NCBI GenBank assembly: GCA_950022295.1
Contig: OX465600.1
Span: 23,907,282-23,971,281 of the forward strand
Source of the DNA: Bromus sterilis
Lineage: Eukaryota; Streptophyta; Magnoliopsida; Poales; Poaceae
Direction: 5' to 3'
Length of the DNA: 64,000 nucleotides
The notes beneath the pieces are model-generated. The model was not told the DNA's origin. It saw only the letters and a program-made list of their open reading frames with translations, and searched no databases. This document shows, piece by piece, positions 1 through 11,000 of the stretch. Position numbers and translations under genes: made by a program. Each line of letters begins with the position of its first letter. Position 1 is the stretch's first letter.

Positions 1-879
1 ACTACTACATGCGTGAGGCCTTCACCTTGGAGCAGGTCTTCATGGCCAACATCGACACAACTGCAAATGGGGGCTTTGGATTCGAAGGTGGAGAAGTGGA
101 TAACCATCCTCCCTCCAACGTGGCATGAGCAAATCTTTCGATCTCTACCCCCCGGCTATGGACTCCCAGGAACAAGCGCGCCGACAATAACAACGACCAA
201 CCTTGAGGTCCTTTGCCCTCCCCTAACGGGAGATCATCCGGTCTCCAAGACGGTGGAAGCCATGCGACAGATGACACTAGGGGTACATTGAGACCTAGAG
301 CTGCAAGCCGCATGGAAGATGACCTAGGAAGAAATAATACAAACGCAACACCATCAACAACGCCTTCCCTCAGGCGCGGTGTCCGAACTAGCAGCACACG
401 GGCGTGTAACTAGAGCCCATCAGTCTAGCCCAGAGCGCTCAGATGTCGTGTCGACGCCAACACGTTACCTTCATATCGCTGCAGCCTAGGCAAAGCAACT
501 CAAGGACAACCCGTTGATAGCGCAACTCAAAACAACACTTCAAAAAGGTGTCGAGCATCAAGACACCATTAGCGATTCACGACCCCGATTAGCAAATACG
601 AACAAGGTCCTCATCGCAGCAGGACACACGCGGCAGCGAGAGAGTGAGAACTCCTTACACTGGGAGGTGACAATGCCGAAACAAGCGACCAATAAGGAAC
701 ACCTCAGTAGCAACTCTACGCGACTACGCCTACTACTGGTCCCCTCCAGGCTCCAACCTGTCATATACCGCCTCGGCCATCATCCCTGCCTATGGGGTCA
801 CATAAGAGCCTGGGATAAGGAGCAATACAAGTACAACTATGAACTACCGACGACATCATCTGCTCTCACAGCCAGCATA
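1..879. other. unclassified repeat-like DNA, no gene supported
   Basis: Short open stretches occur in several frames but none resembles a protein I know. The gag-like reading that begins near 880 on the plus strand suggests that this stretch is the 5' part (leader or early gag) of the same decayed retroelement, but I see no LTR end, primer-binding site or target duplication here. Confidence 0.35.
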
Positions 880-2522
880 GCCCCACCGTGTTTCACGTAC
901 CTTTCATCGTATGAGGGATCGACAAGTACGAAGGTGAGGCCAAACTAGACCAATGTCTCAACGAACCTCACAACCGTAGACATGGCCGACGGTGATGTCA
1001 GCAACATGTTGAGATATGTTTCCGCTCTGCCTTACGGGCTCAACACGAACTTGGCAAAACGGGCTTCCTCCAAACACAATACGCATATGGAAGGACTTCA
1101 AGGATGCCCTCCTCAATAACTTCAAGAGAACATATGAGCATCCCAAAAGCTCATAAGACCTCCACAACTTAATCCAGGGTGACAAGGATCTCTTCAAAGG
1201 ATTTTTTTCCTCAGTGGTTCAAGAAGCACAAACTCTCGCCGTCGTCTTAGTGAGCAGGCAACAAGGCCTTCAGGACAGCAGGAGCCCGACCTTCACCAGA
1301 AGCTCGGAGTTAGCCAAGCCAAAGGAGAGCTCGAAACCATGGTTTAACTCATTAAGATATCAAACGATTATGCCAACAGCCAATAAATAAAGAGGTTCAG
1401 ACACCGGTTCGTCCAAGAGCTCACCAAAGCGCGAGAACATGACAACGGACAAAACTGCAATCGAACTGCAACAAGGAGGAGAAGCGTCAAGATGTGGACG
1501 GTGGATCCAGATTCCGAGATGGTTGCGACAATGAATGAGGCCAGTATCTTCAAGGTTGATGGCGGCAAAAGACAAAAGTGGGGCATCAAGGGGAAGCGTC
1601 TGGTTCTAACGTACAAAGAGATCATAAATATCCCCCAATAAGTACCACATCCATGACGCGTGTAAGGTTGCACACACCACCAGAGATTGTGCCCTCAACA
1701 ACAAGCTCGCAAAGGAGAAGAACGCAAGTCCCAACGAGGAGCACGACGTAGATGAGGACGGTATCCCACCCTTGTCGCAAATGCCCAGAAAACCAATGTT
1801 GATTGAGCGACAGCTACCAAGGCTTTCCCCAAAGCATTGGCATTGTCAACATGATTTTTCGGGGACTCGAATCCAAAGGAGCACAGGAAAAACAACGAAA
1901 GAGGTCCACGCAATCGTGTCGGGAGTCCCACGAACAACGGTACATGAACTGCTCTGAATCGTCAATCTCCTTCTGACATGTCAAACCATCCAAAGTTCAT
2001 CTCAAACCCAGTGAATCAAACCTCATTCTAGATCCGATTATCGGGGTCTTCCAGCTCTTGAAGCTGTAAATGGATGGAGGCAGCGTCATCAACATACTAT
2101 ACACCAACACGGTGAAAAAGATGGAGCTGCACTATCATGTCTTCGACCATCCCCAACCGACTTCCATGGCATAGTTCCGGGCAACAAGGCGAACCACTCC
2201 GCCAGATCACGATGGATGTCATCTTCGACGACCCAGATAACTTTCGATCCAAAAGACTTTGCTTTGAGGTGGCACCCTTCAAGGGCGGCTACCACGCTTT
2301 GCTCGGACGTCCGTCATTCGTCAAGTTCATGATAATTCCTTGCTACGCCTATATGAAGGTCAAGATGTCGGGGCCTAACAGGGTCGTAACATCCAGCGAG
2401 GATGCCAAGAAATGATTAGAGGAAGAATGTGCCAACCTAGAACTCGTCGAAGCAGAACTCAACAACATGAGCGATGCCATCACCATCACCGTTGATGACA
2501 CAAGCACCAATCCAGCCTCCAA
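880..2522 (+). mobile_element. decayed Ty3/gypsy retrotransposon fragment (gag to protease/early pol)
   Basis: On the plus strand, about 1020-1150 reads as a gypsy gag core (RTW..GLPPNTIRIW.DF..AL..NFKRTYEHP), interrupted by stops and shifts. About 2070-2110 reads MDGGSVINILY, the aspartic-protease region in the DGGS form that is common in plant gypsy polyproteins. About 2260-2370 reads YHALLGRPSFVKFM followed by YAYMKVKM, the stretch that links protease to reverse transcriptase. Stop codons and frame changes mean that no intact polyprotein remains. The fragment stops abruptly at about 2522, where minus-strand sequence of a different gene (AAR2-like) begins. No reverse transcriptase core, integrase or LTR is visible, so this is an internal fragment. 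Confidence 0.75.
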
Positions 2523-3215
2523 GAATCCGACTGTAGGCGAGAACTCATTCCCATGCCTAAAAGGATTGCAGATAGTGGAGAAGCAATCAGTACGGGGTAT
2601 CATATTAGGTGGCGTAATGGCATCATCCATAACCGAACAACGTTAATCGTTAGACCATGTGAAAAATTCGAGTAACATGAAAAAGTTATGCACGTGGACT
2701 TTCAGAATCTAACACAGTGGGCAACCGGTTTTCAGGATGCCACAGAAACAGGTTAAGAAATTAAACAGAACAGAAATTTTTTGCAAGGCAGCATGATGTT
2801 GCTAATCTAGCATACTCCATAAAGCAACTTCGTATCCACTCTCACATGAATGTGTCTATACAGGCATGCAGCACTGCAGCAGGTTTGCATCATATCTAGA
2901 CTAGCGTATTATCACCAAAACCACTGATACTTCTCAAGCGGCTAAACTTTGCCAGATGCTAGAAACATTTATGCATCAAAACACCAAAAAGGATTGCCTG
3001 TATTATTGCTCAAACATGTTGCTACCTGCTGGGGGATCATTAGTGGACGAAGTGCGGCCCTGGAAGCACCATCCCTCTGAACCTGGGGCCGGCCGGCGAC
3101 ACCTGAAGCAGCATAGAAAACCAATTACAGAATAAGGAGTGTGCTGGGCCACGTCGAGGAACAGGAGCGTGACTCCCTTCCGCGCCAGCTCCGCGGCCGC
3201 CTCCTGGCTCCCCAT
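2523..3215 (-). pseudogene. AAR2: AAR2-like splicing-factor gene fragment, two 5' exons, broken
   Basis: AAR2 proteins chaperone the U5 snRNP component Prp8. On the minus strand a first exon (3215 to 3026) starts with ATG at 3215 and reads MGSQEAAAELARKGVTLLFL, then DV.QHT, which is the usual AAR2 N-terminus. After a garbled stretch it continues with GPRFRGM and LPGPHFV. The next two codons, expected to be Tyr-Cys, are TAA TGA. The exon then reads SPS and ends at a CAG|GTAGCA donor. An intron (3025-2557) ends in TTTTAG, and the next exon resumes in phase at 2556 with RHGNEFSPTVGF before the frame is lost at the gypsy junction near 2522. Two stops, an internal deletion and loss of everything downstream make it a pseudogene. 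The splice phase fits exactly, so this descends from a genomic copy, not a processed transcript. Confidence 0.8.
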
Positions 3216-4145
3216 GCTAACCGCGCTCGACCTGGCTCGGCGCTGGTACAATCCGTTCACGAGCAAGGAGGAGAGGAGAAAGAGGAGCGTCAGGCCGCCG
3301 GCGGTGGGAAGAGAGGGGAGAGGCACCAGGAAGTGAGCCGCCGCCTGGAGAACGGGTAGGGAAGGGGGCGGCGGGGAGAAAGATTGGGAAGGACGACTCG
3401 CGTAATTCAGCTACACAGTGAGCCCCGCTCTGCAAAATTGTCATCAGCCCGCATCCTGGATGGATCCCGCTCTCCTCAAGACGGAGGAGAGGCGAGGTTA
3501 GGGTTGAAGTCGCCGTGCGCGGCAACGCGGCGTAGTCCGATGAGGGCGAGTACCTTCAAAATCATGCCAAGAAGTTGGTTGGTGATGCGATGCTCTGTTA
3601 GTTACATGGGCAAAACTGGTAAGGCGGAAGGAACGGACACTCGTATGCCATGGCCGTGCGAGAAGCTTCCTCTTGCTTTGTCGCCGCCACCATCGCCTCT
3701 TTGGCCTTTTTGTTGTTGTGCCTTTTTCGCCAATCGGTAGTGACCGCCTTCCGGCGATCAACGTCGGTCTTCCACTCGGCGTTCAACATGCCGACCGGCC
3801 TTGCCATCGGTGCCCGGCTTCCTCCGGATGTAATTTCGACTTAAGGCAAAAAAACAAAAAATTAGAGGCACGAATGAGAGATTTTTTTACGCTGGTGAAA
3901 AAAGTGACGTCGTGATGGAGGGAAGGGCTGTTGGGGGTGGATGGTGGGGGGACTAGAGATGTTGTAAAGCTGGTCACAATGGGAAGTAACTTAGTGGTAA
4001 CAACATATATTTTAAAACAAATTTGCTTATGTGACATGTAATTAATAAAAAAAGAAGTCTTTGTGATAACTTAGTTAGTTACTGTAACATCACACATACT
4101 AAACAAAATGAGTTTGTAACTTAATAAATAAGACCTTATATGATA
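3216..4145. other. no gene supported; upstream flank of the AAR2-like fragment and weak repeat remnant
   Basis: About 3216-3530 is GC-rich and would be the promoter and 5' UTR side of the AAR2-like fragment. On the minus strand 3598-3807 encodes a short basic stretch (PVGMLNAEWKTDV, then many Lys/Arg/Ala). It recalls charged tails of transposon-associated DNA-binding proteins, but I cannot name it with confidence. The remainder is AT-rich and unrecognised. Confidence 0.3.
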
Positions 4146-4226
4146 CTCCCTACGTAAAGTAATATAAGAGCATTTAGATCACTACTTTAGTAATCTAAAC
4201 ACTCTTATATTTCTTTACGGAGGGAG
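4146..4226. mobile_element. Stowaway-type MITE (81 bp)
   Basis: The element starts CTCCCTACGT and ends ACGGAGGGAG. Its two halves pair almost completely through the AATATAAGAG / CTCTTATATT arms. It is flanked on both sides by the dinucleotide TA (4144-4145 and 4227-4228), the Stowaway target duplication. Confidence 0.92.
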
Positions 4227-4298
4227 TACCATATATATGTTACTTTTTATTATAAAATAGTAACATATTACTAATCTAAGTTAATCGATTAGTCTAAG

Positions 4299-4520
4299 GC
4301 CTTGTTTGTTTCAGCTTTAGGAAGCGGATTTTCGTGAAAAAATGTTGAAGCTGAAACAAACAGCTATTAGTAATCAACTTTGCCAGTGAAGTTGAAACTG
4401 GATTCAGACCATTTATAATGCAATTGTCTGAAGCATATCTACATGCACTTTAATGGTAAAGCTCTAGTAAAATGAAGGTGTAGGTGATTCAAAGCTAGCT
4501 AAAGCCGAAACAAACAAGGC
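4299..4520. mobile_element. MITE with 22-bp terminal inverted repeats (222 bp)
   Basis: The left end begins GCCTTGTTTGTTTC and continues to CTTTAG at 4320. The right end (4499-4520) is its reverse complement with one mismatch. An internal copy of the GCTGAAACAAACA motif lies near 4350. Ends beginning GGCCTTGTTTGTTT are common in grass hAT- or Harbinger-like MITEs. I could not see a convincing target duplication, so the superfamily is left open. Confidence 0.8.
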
Positions 4521-5031
4521 ATTGCGAAGAGGTGGTACTAGTAGAAAGAGATTGAAGCCAGCGCAAGCGCGGCCCCTCGGCCACCCACTGCCTTTGAATC
4601 CGCGACGTGTCATCCAGCAACGTTGCCGCCGCTACAGCTTTCCTCCTGCTCCGGTCCGGGATCTCTCAAAATATATCTGTACTAACTAATTAATCAATTA
4701 ATTAATGCAGCCAATAATAAATCGGTTTCTTGTGAACGTAGCGGAGAGATATTTGAACATGTAGTACTAGGATATTTGGCTTACCACTACTACTAAATTC
4801 CTTTCCTCTTTCTCGCTTCCAGCTCAGGTCGGATTCGTTGCTGGAAAGGACTAAACCAAAGCACAGCGAGGCAGCCAGCCAGCGGCGATTCCTTCCTCCA
4901 TCCTCCCCCCTCCCTCCCCCCCGAATCTTCCGCAGCCGCCGCGCGAATCCGCCGCAACGCAGCAGCAGCAGCAGGGGGAGGCGGGGCCAGGAGGAGCCGC
5001 AAGCCTCGAATCTCCGGGGCAGCCGCTACAA

Positions 5032-8000
5032 ATGGCCGCTGCCGAGCCGAGCGGGGGCGGCGAGGGCGTGGAGGAGATTAAAGAAGGAGGTGGAGGAGGA
5101 GACGGGGCCGCGGAGGCGCACAACGGCGAGCGCCCCATCGACGACGCCCCCGGCCCGTCCGCACCACCGCCCGTGGCGTCCACGTCTTCCGCCTCAGGTA
5201 AAAGGGTACCGTCTGCTTGGACTCGTCTCGTAGGGTCTAGGGCGGGGGCGGAGCTAGACCCCCCCGCGTGCCAGTCGTGCGTTATCCCCGCGATCTCTCC
5301 TCGGCGGTTGCCCGCTTCCGACTTCGGAGCGTGGGGGGACGAGGGTCTGACTAACTATCTAGGGTTGTACGGCACCACGACGAAAAATAGAAGACAGACA
5401 GAAAGGATTAGCGGAATTTTCCTGGATATTTCTCTCCAATATCGGCCCTCGTCACCCAGGTGAGGCTGGGTTGCTAATTTAGGCCAGGCCACATGGGGGA
5501 TGCTCTGCATTGCCTTGGATATTTTCCATCCAAGGATTTCTGTTGGGAATTTTTCCTCTATAGGAATTCTTACATCCAGTGTTACCACGGAAACCTGAAA
5601 AAAATTAACACACAACTGCCACTGAATCTGAAACTTATGTGCCGCAATTTTGGTTCTGCTGTCACATAGGGTTGCACTCTTGCGGTTCCGCTCACCGTGT
5701 CAGCCTGGGAATGGTTTGAAACCCGCCCCGTATCCACACCGGTTCATATTTCTTTTTTGTAATTCCCCAATCCAACCCCGACCACAAACAAATTACGAGA
5801 ACCCAACCCAATCCAACCAACACATATTTTGAAGCCAACCCAGATCAAACCATTTCAGTTATGTGGGTTCAACCCGTGGGTTGAAACCATATGCACGTGG
5901 ATGGGTGCGTGGCCAGCCAAAACGCTCCTCTAATCAGCGTTGCCGTTGAACTAGAGTACTGAGCTGATCCTGCCTGCTGTTGGTGGTGTTGAAGGTGAGG
6001 TGGGGTGAAGACGTCGACGAGGTAGCTAGGTCGAGGAAGAGGACGGTTGCTGTCCGGCGAGGCGGAGGTACACCATACATGACGGCAGGTCGGCGTCTGT
6101 CCGGCGAGGCGGAGGTACGTGACTGCAGGTCGGCGGCAGTCCGGCGAGGCGGAGATACATGACGGTGGGTCGGCGGCTGTCCGGCGAGGCGGAGGTACAC
6201 GACGGCAGGTCGGCGGCTGTCCGGCGAGGCGGAGATACATGACGGTGGGTCGGCGGCTGTCCGGCGAGGCGGAGGTACACGACGGCAGGTCGGCGGCTGT
6301 CCGGCGAGGCGGAGATACACGACGGTGGGTTGCCGGCTGTCCGGCGAGACAGAGGTACACGACGGCAGGTCGGCGGCTGTCCGGCGAGGTGGAGATACAC
6401 GACGGCGGGTCGGAAGTAAACCACAACGACCTTTGGAGGAGGGAAGGCCGATGGCTAGAAGACGACGGTGGATAGCGGCGGTCCGACGGCCATGGAAACC
6501 TAGACGAGGCTCGTGGCAGGTGTGGCTTCGTTGGCTGGAGGCTCGCATCTAGTGGTGTGGCCGTGCGGGTTGAGCCAATGGATTCAACCCGTTTCAACCT
6601 CTTCTATCTATCCCCAAGCCGCACCGCTCCAGTTTGCTTTTCTCCTCAGTCCAGACCGATCCAGCCCATTTTACATTTAGCAACCATTTCTACCCAATCC
6701 ACACGAGACCACATGAATTTCTGCCCCAAAAGCCCATTTTAAACCGCCCCATTCCCAGGTTGACGCTCACGTTATCATTGTTGGCTCATCGGGATGTAAT
6801 GGCATGCGGCACCATGCAACACCGTTAGCCGAGTTGGGCTTTATGACACATTGACACTATATATGACTTGTGGGTTGTGCTGGTCAGAGCCATTTGTCGT
6901 TTCTACTTTGCCCCTGTTTATTTTTTGTCCCGTCACTTTGCTTGGTACTTTTCTTAGATTGTAAGTTTCCGTTTGTAAACACGCTGACGATTATAAGGAA
7001 GTGCCACGTTCACACTGCAAGAGAATGCTAGCCAGTGCATTTGTTTATATGGTTTTAGCAAAGAAAAATGTTTCTGAACTTTTGTGCTCAGTTTATCCCA
7101 TGAGTCAATCGTGTCAACTGTAAAAACATAGTAGAACAGCCGATACCGAGTAAGAGGATGTGATAAGAAAACTGATCAATTGTTTCTCTGTTCATATAAT
7201 TTAGTCCCAGTTTCTCCCATTCATGTTTTGATAATGTGATTATGGAAATTATGAGCGCTATCACCTCTTTTTTCCCTGTTAGTTGGACTCTCAAGTCATC
7301 GTTCCTTGCAGACAACGGAAACCTCCATAGGTCAAGCACTATGCCAGGGGTGATCAAGGATTCTGAGATAACCGCCGAAACTGCGGGTCCATCAAATTTG
7401 GAAAGGTCAAAAACTGAGAGACGCAAACAAAATAATCCAGCTGATGATCCTGCTAAACAGCTATTGGATGATAAGATTTCCATAAGGAAAAAGGTGTGTA
7501 TATGATGGCTCCCTTATCTTTTCTCTGTATGATGAACTGTAGCTTCTTGATGCGGTCCATGTGCTTCATCAGCGTATGAAAATCTAGAAATTATTAAATT
7601 ATTAATTACGTTAGCTTCTGTAGGAAGATTGTCATTAATATTTTTGGGACAAAGTTTTCTTTGTATGCAATTGCATCTCTTAGAAGTTGGAGCTGATGAA
7701 ATTGCAAGTGCTTCAGTGGGTTGGAACAACATAGTTATATTGTTTTTTCTAAGTTTTGACATATTTCAATGCATTGCATGGTAGCTTGAAACATGACTAG
7801 ATTTACTTTTGTGTGTGGTGTTGGATGTTATCTCTCTTCTAATCCCTGCATATCCAATTTCACACAATTTCGCGCAGCTCAAAATGTTAAATCGGATAGC
7901 TACAGTGAAGGCTGATGGAACTGTGGTTGTTGACGTACCAAGTACTCTAGAAGCAAGTCCAGTTGATGTTGGAGGAGCGGATGGCTATGATGATGTTGCT

Positions 8001-11000
8001 GTTGAAGAATCATTAGATGGATCAGATATACCATACAGGCCTCCTATACAGATTGTTATACTTATCGTGGGTACAAGGGGTGATGTTCAGCCATTTGTTG
8101 CTATAGGAAAACGCTTACAGGTTAGCCTAAGCTAACATTGTTGTTAATTCTATTTTCAAATTCCTGTTTGCTAACTCCGGTTAGTTCCATGGGCTTTTCT
8201 TCTAGCTTAATGTCACCAGACATCACATTTATGCTTTCCAGTATGACAAGGGTTAGCCCTAGCTAACATTGTTGTTAATTCTATATTTTTTATATTCCTT
8301 TTTGCTAACTCCGGTTAGTTCCATGGGGCATGGGGTTTTCTTCTAGCTTAATGTCACCAGACATCACATTTATGACTTCCAGTATGACAAGGATCAGTTG
8401 TGACCTTTATTGTAGGATTATGGACACCGTGTGAGATTAGCCACTCATGCCAACTATAAGGAGTTCATACTCACAGCTGGACTGGAGTTTTTTCCACTTG
8501 GTGGAGATCCAAAAGTACTTGCTGAATGTATGTTTTTCAGGGACATAATTGTTTCTTCCCAACTTATATATCATATGAAGATTAATATCTTTGATATGTT
8601 TAAACTCTGAGCAGACATGGTGAAGAACAAAGGATTCCTGCCTTCAGGTCCATCTGAAATTCCTGTTCAAAGAAAACAGATGAAAGAAATTATATTTTCC
8701 TTACTGCCTGCATGCAAGGATCCTGACCCTGACACCGGCATTCCTTTCAAAGTGGACGCAATTATTGCCAACCCACCAGCATATGGTAAGTATATCATGG
8801 TTACTTTGAATTAATTTTCTTATGACTGAAGCACAAAGCTCATTTATTAATAGTAAACAACCTTAGTAGCAAACAGTAAAATATCAGTTCATACTCTGTA
8901 TGTTATTTGTTAGGATGAGGATCCTCTTATGATGGTACCTTGAAAATCTTGGTTATGATGATTACAAGGTGCAGAATACTATGCTACATGGTTCTTACAT
9001 AGGATCAGTATTTAATTATCCCACAGGATGAGAAGATTCTATAATATTGTTTGACTATTATCAACTTCTCTCATGTACAATTTATTCTTACAACATTCAG
9101 TTTGGTTACTTTTCTGATTTGAGATTAATTCATTCCAGACCAGTTTTTTAGCGACAGATCGATTTATTATTTATGCTTTAGCATGTTGATGGTGTGCTTT
9201 GTCTTGCGATCAATAAACAGCTTTGCTTAGTAATGTAACTCATAGAGTTCTCTTTTGGTTTCACCTTTCCTCTAGTGGCATATCCTTTTGCCAGGGCACA
9301 TTTTTGGTTAATTTCTGTTGTCTTCCGTTTGCGGAATTCAAGAATTAAGAATGATAAAGAAATAACAAACGAATAGTCATAATCTGAATGAACTGCAATT
9401 CATGACTTAATGCATACATTTGATTTATACAACCGAAATTGACCAGCTCTCTTTTTATTGTTATTACTGTGTCTTCTGACAAATAAATACCCATGCAGTT
9501 TCTCTGTATGTGAAAATCATCAAAAGGACATCTTCTCTTGAGGGGCGAGTAAGCATAAAAAACCTTGACATGACCACTGTAAACCTTACCAAGTTACCAG
9601 CATGGTGAAATCATCCTAAATACCAGATCCATGTTATAATTTGATCTGTTAAAGTCGAGGTTGTTAAATGCTGGATAAAGTAGAGAGCGCTATACAGAAC
9701 TATCCACAAAGTAAGTGGTGGGAGTATGGACCTCTTCCTCTTTCCAAATAGGGCATGGAAATTTTTAGGAGATGAAATGATACTAAAGCTTTGTGTTTTA
9801 GCTATTTGACTGGTGGTACAACCACAATGGAGTGGCTCTCTGTTCCAACTTGTAGTTTCTAAATGTGAGGGTTTTGGCCCATGCCGAATTGTACGATTTT
9901 CTTCTCGCATCCATATGATTAGGTGATGTTGTGTTGCTTATGTGTTTGTGTGTTCCTTCCTATCACTTTAGTTTGTTCTTGCATATTTTTTCTCTTTTAT
10001 GATCTAGATGAGCATGTTAATTTACTTGAGTACAATATTTACAGTTACAACTGTGCGATCCTGCTGACCTCAGTATTTATTCAGGTCATACACATGTGGC
10101 AGAGGCACTAAAAGTACCCATTCATATATTCTTTACCATGCCATGGACGTGAGTCACTGTTGTTCTGCTTCCTCTTTGAAGACAGTTGCTGAGGAATACT
10201 GTCATTTGGAGATCTAACATGTGCTGCTTGTTCAGGCCAACTAGCGAATTTCCTCATCCTCTTTCTCGCGTGAAAACATCAGCTGGATATCGAGTGAGTT
10301 CACGTCGTATTTACTTATTTGTGCGGGTATCGAGTGACTAATGTGACTAATGTGAACCCTTTCTAAATAATTGCAAATTTCATGAAAAGGAACACAAAAT
10401 TTGGTACATGTGGAAATTAATTTAAGAAATAAATAAATTAAAAATAAAAACTTTGCCACGTGTTGTTATTTCTCTTCCGTCTATGGATGTGTAAGTTTGA
10501 GGTCCATCTGATCCTGTGGAGTAGTTCTTTTTTGCTGTAGTGAATCCCAGTTGAGTAGTTCACACACATATGCCTGAACCTTGGCTATATATGAAATCTA
10601 TAGTTGGTCACGTTGTTTCATGCTATAAAATTAGGAAGGCCTACAGTATCAGTACTTTTGAAGCATCGAGCCAAGGCTGTTTTTTAATTCGTCATTTTTC
10701 AATGAAAGCGAAAGCACTATTGAAAAACATAGACCAATCCCTATGTTTCTTTCATCCATAAATTGTTCTGTTTATAGGTAACAACTTGTTGCGGATGTAT
10801 GTTCTCTTGCTATGTACATCTTTAGTTTTCATAAATGATGTGAAGCTTCTTCCTTGTAATTGCATTCAAATAGATTCTTTTCAACAACTAAATTATTGTT
10901 TTCTTAGCGCTGTCTTCAGAACCTCGTAGGTGTAAGTATTGTTTCGAGAGCTATCATTTTTATTTTGCACCATTTACTGGTTTATTTGCTAGTGTGGTGC

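Noticed and set aside
6053..6415. Regular repeats that might suggest a CRISPR-like array
   Set aside because: Units are contiguous with no unique spacers, and the context is a plant intron.
5869..6597. Long minus-strand frame (242 codons) and overlapping frames on both strands
   Set aside because: They run through a 40-bp minisatellite; a period not divisible by three keeps several frames open at once. The product is a repetitive Ser/Pro/Arg string inside an intron.
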